DNA of 64,000 bases from Bacteroidia bacterium (GTDB taxonomy: Bacteria > Bacteroidota > Bacteroidia > B-17B0 > Aurantibacillaceae): contig JAGNIU010000013.1 in assembly GCA_018000995.1 (NCBI GenBank), positions 31,100-95,099 on the forward strand. The letters run 5' to 3'. The notes beneath the pieces are model-generated. The model searched no databases, was not told the origin of the DNA, and saw nothing but the letters and a program-made list of their open reading frames with translations. Each line of letters starts with the position of its first letter. Within the stretch, counting starts at the first letter, position 1. The translations under genes were made by a program, and so were the position numbers. Positions 59,468 to 64,000 of this stretch are shown here, piece by piece.

Positions 59468-61066
59468 TTACGCTTTTTTAAATCTAACAAACAGGCTCCA
59501 GCCTATAATAATTAAAGTCAATCCAATCGAAATATAAGAGATTAAATCACCAAATCTTACAAAAAATGTTTTTATGGAATTCAAATTCACATCTCCGTTA
59601 ATAACCGCAAATTCCCAATAAGGCTGAGGTTGAGAAATAGTTCCGAACTCATCAATAAAACAACTAATGCCTGTGTTAGCGCAACGGATAATTTGTTTGC
59701 GGGATTCAATGGCACGCAATTTAGCGTAGCTTAAATGTTGTTTGTGACCGGGTGTATTTCCCCACCAGCCATCGTTAGTAATGATTGCAATAACTTCAGC
59801 GCCTTTACGAATGTATTCACTCATAAAATCGCCATACACACTTTCGTAACAAATGGAAGGTGCTACTTTTATTTTGTAAATATTATCTTCTAAAACTGTT
59901 CTTTCCTTTTGTGTAGCCAAACTTCCACTTGTTCCTCCTAAAGCTATTGCATACTTTTCAAAGTACTTGAAGAAACCGGGATAAGGCATTCGTTCAACCC
60001 CGGGAACTAATTTTGATTTGTGATAGAACGTGAAATGCTGCGCAGTATCAATATAAATGGCTGTATTGTACGTATCGAAATATTTATCAGCATTACTGTA
60101 TTTTCTGGCCGTTGCAGTTAATGGTTCGTTTGCAGAAAAATCATGAGAGGTATTTCCCCCTGCTAAAATAGCTGCTTTAGGAAAATGGACTTTGGATAAT
60201 GATATAACATTATAAATTTCTTGTGAATTTTTATAGTTGTCCTCATCCACATCGTAACCATCTTCTGAAATAATAAATGTCTCCGGATAAACTACTAATT
60301 CAGTTTCCTTATTTAATTTGGCTTGTAATAATTGCGAGTGCAATTTATTGAGTTGGCTTGTAAATCCGGTATTGAATTTTTCGTTGTATGGATCGATATT
60401 CGGCTGAACTATTGTAACATTGATTTTTTTATCAGGCGTAATGGTACGAACCGCTAAAATGGTATACGATAAAATGATTGGGATAATAATCATCAGCGCG
60501 GGTTTCAAATACGCTTTAGGATTTTTATCTCCTCTTAAAACTATTTGAGCCAATAAAACATTCACTAAAAGCACCCACAAACTTCCTCCGCTTGTTCCTG
60601 TAAATTCGTACCACTGAATAAAATTAGAACTTGTTGCAAAATTATTTCCTAAGGTTAACCAAGGCCAGGTTAATTCCCATGTGTGATGTAAATATTCATA
60701 CGCCAACCAAATTGGAATAAGCAACCAAAATTTTAAAGTTCCGAAAATGCGTTTCTCTACTCTGTACCAAATTAAAAACATCCAGCTATGTAAAAGCGCG
60801 TTGCAAATGATAGCCATAATAGCTCCTTCTAATGAAGCATTATACACCCACCAGGTAGAAACAATATTCCAAACAAAAAATCCGAGATAAGATAAACCCC
60901 AAATTTTTAAACCTTTTTTTCGCGAATCAGAATTGTGTACAGAATTAACCGCTAAAAATAAGGGAACAAATCCTACAAAAATTAAAAGTGTAAATGGTGC
61001 AAACCAAGATACGCCGATAAGAAGTCCGCTTAATATGGCTAAAAGAATATTTTTTGATTTCTTCAA
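59468..61066 (-). CDS. lnt: Apolipoprotein N-acyltransferase
   Basis: Lnt adds the third acyl chain to lipoproteins at the periplasmic face of the inner membrane. The 532-residue protein has about seven membrane helices in the N-terminal 200 residues and a nitrilase-like catalytic domain after them. The triad is Glu in VVYPETFI, Lys in FYHKSKLVPGVERMP and Cys in APSICYESVYGDFM, and ITNDGWWGNTPG is also typical. The size fits the family. It lies 27 nt downstream of lpd's start side on the same strand and is possibly co-transcribed with it. Confidence 0.94.
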   Translation of the reverse strand: MKKSKNILLAILSGLLIGVSWFAPFTLLIFVGFVPLFLAVNSVHNSDSRKKGLKIWGLSYLGFFVWNIVSTWWVYNASLEGAIMAIICNALLHSWMFLIWYRVEKRIFGTLKFWLLIPIWLAYEYLHHTWELTWPWLTLGNNFATSSNFIQWYEFTGTSGGSLWVLLVNVLLAQIVLRGDKNPKAYLKPALMIIIPIILSYTILAVRTITPDKKINVTIVQPNIDPYNEKFNTGFTSQLNKLHSQLLQAKLNKETELVVYPETFIISEDGYDVDEDNYKNSQEIYNVISLSKVHFPKAAILAGGNTSHDFSANEPLTATARKYSNADKYFDTYNTAIYIDTAQHFTFYHKSKLVPGVERMPYPGFFKYFEKYAIALGGTSGSLATQKERTVLEDNIYKIKVAPSICYESVYGDFMSEYIRKGAEVIAIITNDGWWGNTPGHKQHLSYAKLRAIESRKQIIRCANTGISCFIDEFGTISQPQPYWEFAVINGDVNLNSIKTFFVRFGDLISYISIGLTLIIIGWSLFVRFKKA

Positions 61067-61100
61067 TCAGCCTTAAAATTAAAGAAAAAACACCGATATC

Positions 61101-62027
61101 TTACTCTTTAATGAAAGTTTGAGAGTAATTGTTTTGCTTGCCGATGGCTCGGATGAAATAAAGTCCTTTTTGTAAATCAGAAATGTCAATTTTGTCTGAG
61201 AATTCTTCCTTCACTATTCTACCTTGAAAATCGTAAATTAAAATTCTTAACTCTTCATCAAATGGTTTTTTGATAGTGATAAAATCGTTAGCTGGATTTG
61301 GGAAAATTTGAATTGATCTAGGTAAATCAGATTCTTTTATTCCTGTAACTGTTGAGAAATACCCATCAAACCAAGATGTCTGGCTATGTCCAGAATAAGC
61401 ACAACCAGTACTTAAAAATTCAAAACGAAGAACTTGACCAACATAGGATGTTAAATTCAATTTATAATTAATCCAACCTAAACAATATGTATAAGGCGGA
61501 GAGACAGGAGTTCCTATGGTGCTGTGAGTAGTTACGCTAAAATCTTCGAAACTTCCAGGAATAACACTACCGGTTGAAACATCTTTAATCACTATTTGAT
61601 TAAAAGGTTGAACAGAATACGTTTCTCCAGAACCCGTTATCAAATATTGCAGATAATCTACATTAATTATCGGGGCAATAGCATTAACTGTGAATTGATA
61701 ACAAGCAATCGCAACATTAAGACCTGCACCAGAGGTAATCTGCGCGAAATATTTTCCCGGCACAGGTGTAACAGAATTAAAACCACAAAAATTTATATTG
61801 TAGGATGTGTCAACAACTGATAACCCACATGCCTGATTCGTTGGTGTTACCGCCGGAGTACAGGAAGAAAGACTGGCTACGCTATGCTGAGTCATCGATC
61901 TCTGACCTTTGAAAAAGGTCCAATTATTCAAATTCCCTAATTCAAAATCGAAATTAGGATAGATAGTTGACGTTTGAGAAAACCCAAATGTTGAAATGAA
62001 AACTAATATCGCAAAGATGTGTTTCAT
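61101..62027 (-). CDS. T9SS type A sorting-domain secreted protein
   Basis: The 308-residue protein has a signal peptide (HIFAILVFISTFGFSQ). A jelly-roll-like domain (NFDFELGNLNNWTFFKGQR ... YVGQVLRFEFLSTGC, about residues 22-225) follows, containing several Cys. The C-terminal sorting domain runs IQIFPNPANDFITIKKP through GLYFIRAIG. It is exported by Sec then T9SS. No catalytic residues are obvious; a carbohydrate- or surface-binding role is inferred. It lies 34 nt upstream of lnt on the same strand and 45 nt downstream of secA. Confidence 0.82.
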   Translation of the reverse strand: MKHIFAILVFISTFGFSQTSTIYPNFDFELGNLNNWTFFKGQRSMTQHSVASLSSCTPAVTPTNQACGLSVVDTSYNINFCGFNSVTPVPGKYFAQITSGAGLNVAIACYQFTVNAIAPIINVDYLQYLITGSGETYSVQPFNQIVIKDVSTGSVIPGSFEDFSVTTHSTIGTPVSPPYTYCLGWINYKLNLTSYVGQVLRFEFLSTGCAYSGHSQTSWFDGYFSTVTGIKESDLPRSIQIFPNPANDFITIKKPFDEELRILIYDFQGRIVKEEFSDKIDISDLQKGLYFIRAIGKQNNYSQTFIKE

Positions 62028-62072
62028 GCCTCTTATAAAACAAACACCGTGCCAAAAAGTGTTAATTACATT

Positions 62073-64000
62073 CTACTGTCCGTGACAGTTTTTGTATTTT
62101 TTACCGCTGCCGCAAGGACAAGGATCGTTTCTTCCAACTTTAGTCTCCACGCGAACAGGTTGCTGCTTTATTTTTTGCTGCTCCTTTTGCTCTTGAATTT
62201 CGCTTTCGTCGCGAGTTTCAGTTAGTTTTTCCTTCTTTTGTTTTGGCTGCTCTTGAGTGAACTTAGCTTGTTGAATTTGTTGCTTGTTATCTTCAACAGG
62301 TAAACCACCTTTCATTAAGAACGAAACAATATTCTTGCTTGTTCTGCCAATCATGTCGCGGAATAAATTAAATGATTCTAATTTATAAATCACTAAAGGA
62401 TCTTTTTGCTCTAATGAAGCATTTTGTACAGCTTGTTTTAAATCATCTAATTCACGTAAATGTTCTTTCCATGAATCATCAATCATTGCTAAAACAACCG
62501 TTTTTTCAAATGCTAACATCATCTCACGGCCTTTGCTATCATAAGCCTTTTTAAGATTAGCCATGATTTGTAAACCACGAACACCATCTGTAAATGGCGT
62601 TACAATGTTTTCGTATTGATTGTTCGGATTCGTATACACATCACGAACAGTTGGGAAAACTGTTTCACAAATAGCTTCTACTTTAAATGCATATTGCTTT
62701 TGTGCTGTTTGAAATAACTTCTCCGTTACTTCGTCTTCGCGCTCTGAATTAAATTCCTTTTCGTTAATCGGACTTTCAACACCAAAGTTTTTAATACACT
62801 CCAATGTAAATCCATCATAATCACGCGTTGCATGGTATTCGGTTACAATATTTTCAGAAACCTCATACAACATGTTTGCGATATCAATACTTAATCTGTC
62901 TCCGTATAAAGCACTACGGCGACGTTTGTAAATAACATCACGTTGCGCATTCATTACGTCATCATATTCAATCAAACGTTTACGGGTACCGAAGTGATTC
63001 TCTTCAACTTTCTTTTGTGCACGCTCAATAGATTTGGTAATCATGCTGTGCTGAATTACTTCACCTTCTTGCAATCCCATTCTATCCATTAACGAAGCAA
63101 TACGCTCGCTACCGAATAAACGCATTAAGTTATCTTCTAAAGAAACAAAGAATTGAGAAGAACCCGGATCACCCTGACGACCTGCACGACCGCGTAACTG
63201 ACGGTCGACACGCCTACTCTCGTGGCGTTCAGTACCAACAATTGCTAAACCACCCGCTTCTTTCACGCCTGGTCCAAGTTTAATATCCGTACCACGACCA
63301 GCCATGTTGGTTGCAATAGTTACAGTTCCTGCTTTACCGGCTTCTGCAACAATTTCCGCTTCCTTCTGGTGGAGTTTCGCATTTAATACGTTGTGTTTAA
63401 TACCGCGTAATTTTAAAGTACGGCTTAATAATTCTGAAATCTCAACTGTAGTTGTACCAATAAGAACTGGTCTACCTGCAGCAACTAATTTTGCAGTTTC
63501 TTCAATTACTGCATTATATTTTTCACGTTTTGTTTTGTAAACGAAATCTTGTTCATCCTTACGGGAGATAGCGCGATTGGTTGGAATAACCACCACATCT
63601 AATTTGTAAATATCCCAAAACTCTTGTGCTTCCGTTTCAGCTGTACCGGTCATACCAGCCAACTTATTATACATACGGAAATAATTTTGTAAAGTGATAG
63701 TTGCGTACGTTTGAGTCGCTGCTTCAATTTTTACATTTTCTTTCGCCTCAATCGCTTGATGTAATCCATCGCTGTAACGGCGACCATCCATGATACGACC
63801 TGTTTGCTCATCTACAATTTTAATTTGTCCGCCATCGATTACATACTCAGTATCTTTTTCAAAAACAGTGTACGCTTTTAATAATTGATTTACGGTGTGA
63901 ATACGTTCGCTCTTTAAACTGAACTCACGCATCACAGCTTCTTTCGCTACTAATTTTTCTTTTGGGTCAAGAATATTCTTTTCAATATCCGCCACTTCAT
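62073..64000 (-). CDS. secA: Preprotein translocase ATPase SecA, partial (N-terminus off the right edge)
   Basis: SecA drives post-translational export through SecYEG. The visible part, roughly 640 residues, contains the second half of the motor: [78 protein letters not shown] and the helical scaffold region. It ends with a zinc-binding SEC-C motif ([17 protein letters not shown]) used for SecB or ribosome contact. The reading frame stays open to the window edge, so the N-terminal nucleotide-binding domain lies beyond position 64000. A long Gln/Lys-rich linker precedes the SEC-C motif. Confidence 0.96.
   Translation of the reverse strand, partial: EVADIEKNILDPKEKLVAKEAVMREFSLKSERIHTVNQLLKAYTVFEKDTEYVIDGGQIKIVDEQTGRIMDGRRYSDGLHQAIEAKENVKIEAATQTYATITLQNYFRMYNKLAGMTGTAETEAQEFWDIYKLDVVVIPTNRAISRKDEQDFVYKTKREKYNAVIEETAKLVAAGRPVLIGTTTVEISELLSRTLKLRGIKHNVLNAKLHQKEAEIVAEAGKAGTVTIATNMAGRGTDIKLGPGVKEAGGLAIVGTERHESRRVDRQLRGRAGRQGDPGSSQFFVSLEDNLMRLFGSERIASLMDRMGLQEGEVIQHSMITKSIERAQKKVEENHFGTRKRLIEYDDVMNAQRDVIYKRRRSALYGDRLSIDIANMLYEVSENIVTEYHATRDYDGFTLECIKNFGVESPINEKEFNSEREDEVTEKLFQTAQKQYAFKVEAICETVFPTVRDVYTNPNNQYENIVTPFTDGVRGLQIMANLKKAYDSKGREMMLAFEKTVVLAMIDDSWKEHLRELDDLKQAVQNASLEQKDPLVIYKLESFNLFRDMIGRTSKNIVSFLMKGGLPVEDNKQQIQQAKFTQEQPKQKKEKLTETRDESEIQEQKEQQKIKQQPVRVETKVGRNDPCPCGSGKKYKNCHGQ

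Overview
The window is AT-rich chromosomal DNA from a member of the Bacteroidota (class Bacteroidia, probably a Flavobacteriales- or Sphingobacteriales-like lineage; the family cannot be fixed from the sequence alone). The evidence is threefold. Three secreted proteins carry a type IX secretion (T9SS) C-terminal sorting domain. Many genes are preceded by the Bacteroidota -7 promoter motif TAnnTTTG. Many lineage-typical families appear: GH3 acyl-adenylases, SprA-like outer-membrane proteins, WG-repeat proteins, C45 peptidases and short anti-sigma proteins without a zinc motif. I see no rRNA, tRNA, CRISPR array, insertion sequence or prophage. Coding density is high and no gene-free stretch exceeds about 230 bases.

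Layout. 1-12.5 kb: a partial sucA (minus), then plus-strand genes for a SPOR-like secreted protein, a CrtI-type oxidoreductase, a C45 peptidase, a T9SS cargo protein, an operon (PaaK-like ligase, WG-repeat protein, acyltransferase) and two secreted unknowns. 12.5-14.7 kb: gatA and tatA, with a divergent methylmalonyl-CoA epimerase gene. 14.8-18.9 kb: a minus-strand operon holding an outer-membrane protein, a DAO-type oxidoreductase, a RimB-like aspartic protease, a RimK glutamate ligase and an AstE-like deacylase. 19-31.7 kb: a lipoprotein, a 1161-residue SprA-like barrel, exonuclease III, a peptide-binding lipoprotein, ispD, a PolX-like protein whose polymerase site looks dead, a GH3 protein, and a PaaE-like reductase. 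31.8-41 kb: a minus-strand block with a barrel protein, SDR, APC permease, membrane protein, GNAT, TolB-like protein, PAP2 phosphatase and RNase R. 41-45.6 kb: purN, lgt, cysQ and ftsX around a striking array of four related hairpins. 45.7-50.1 kb: a T9SS-exported cutinase/PETase-like hydrolase, metF, nfu, mrp and two small lipoproteins. 50.3-53.8 kb: an ECF sigma factor followed by a membrane protein that joins an anti-sigma-like cytoplasmic domain to a periplasmic HtrA-like protease, then two related barrel proteins. 53.8-64 kb: ACC-deaminase family protein, pepT, clpX, lpd, lnt, a T9SS cargo and a partial secA.

The genes together describe a Gram-negative aerobe with central carbon metabolism (sucA, lpd, mce), lipoprotein maturation (lgt, lnt), protein export (secA, tatA, T9SS cargo) and protein quality control (clpX, the HtrA-like fusion). 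The observations most worth a second look are: the sigma factor paired with an anti-sigma/protease fusion; the RimB-RimK-AstE cassette; the PolX homologue with substituted catalytic aspartates; the exported polyesterase-like enzyme; the covarying hairpin array at 44.6 kb; and three further families of intergenic repeat. Promoter boxes ending only 3-9 nt before start codons suggest several leaderless transcripts.
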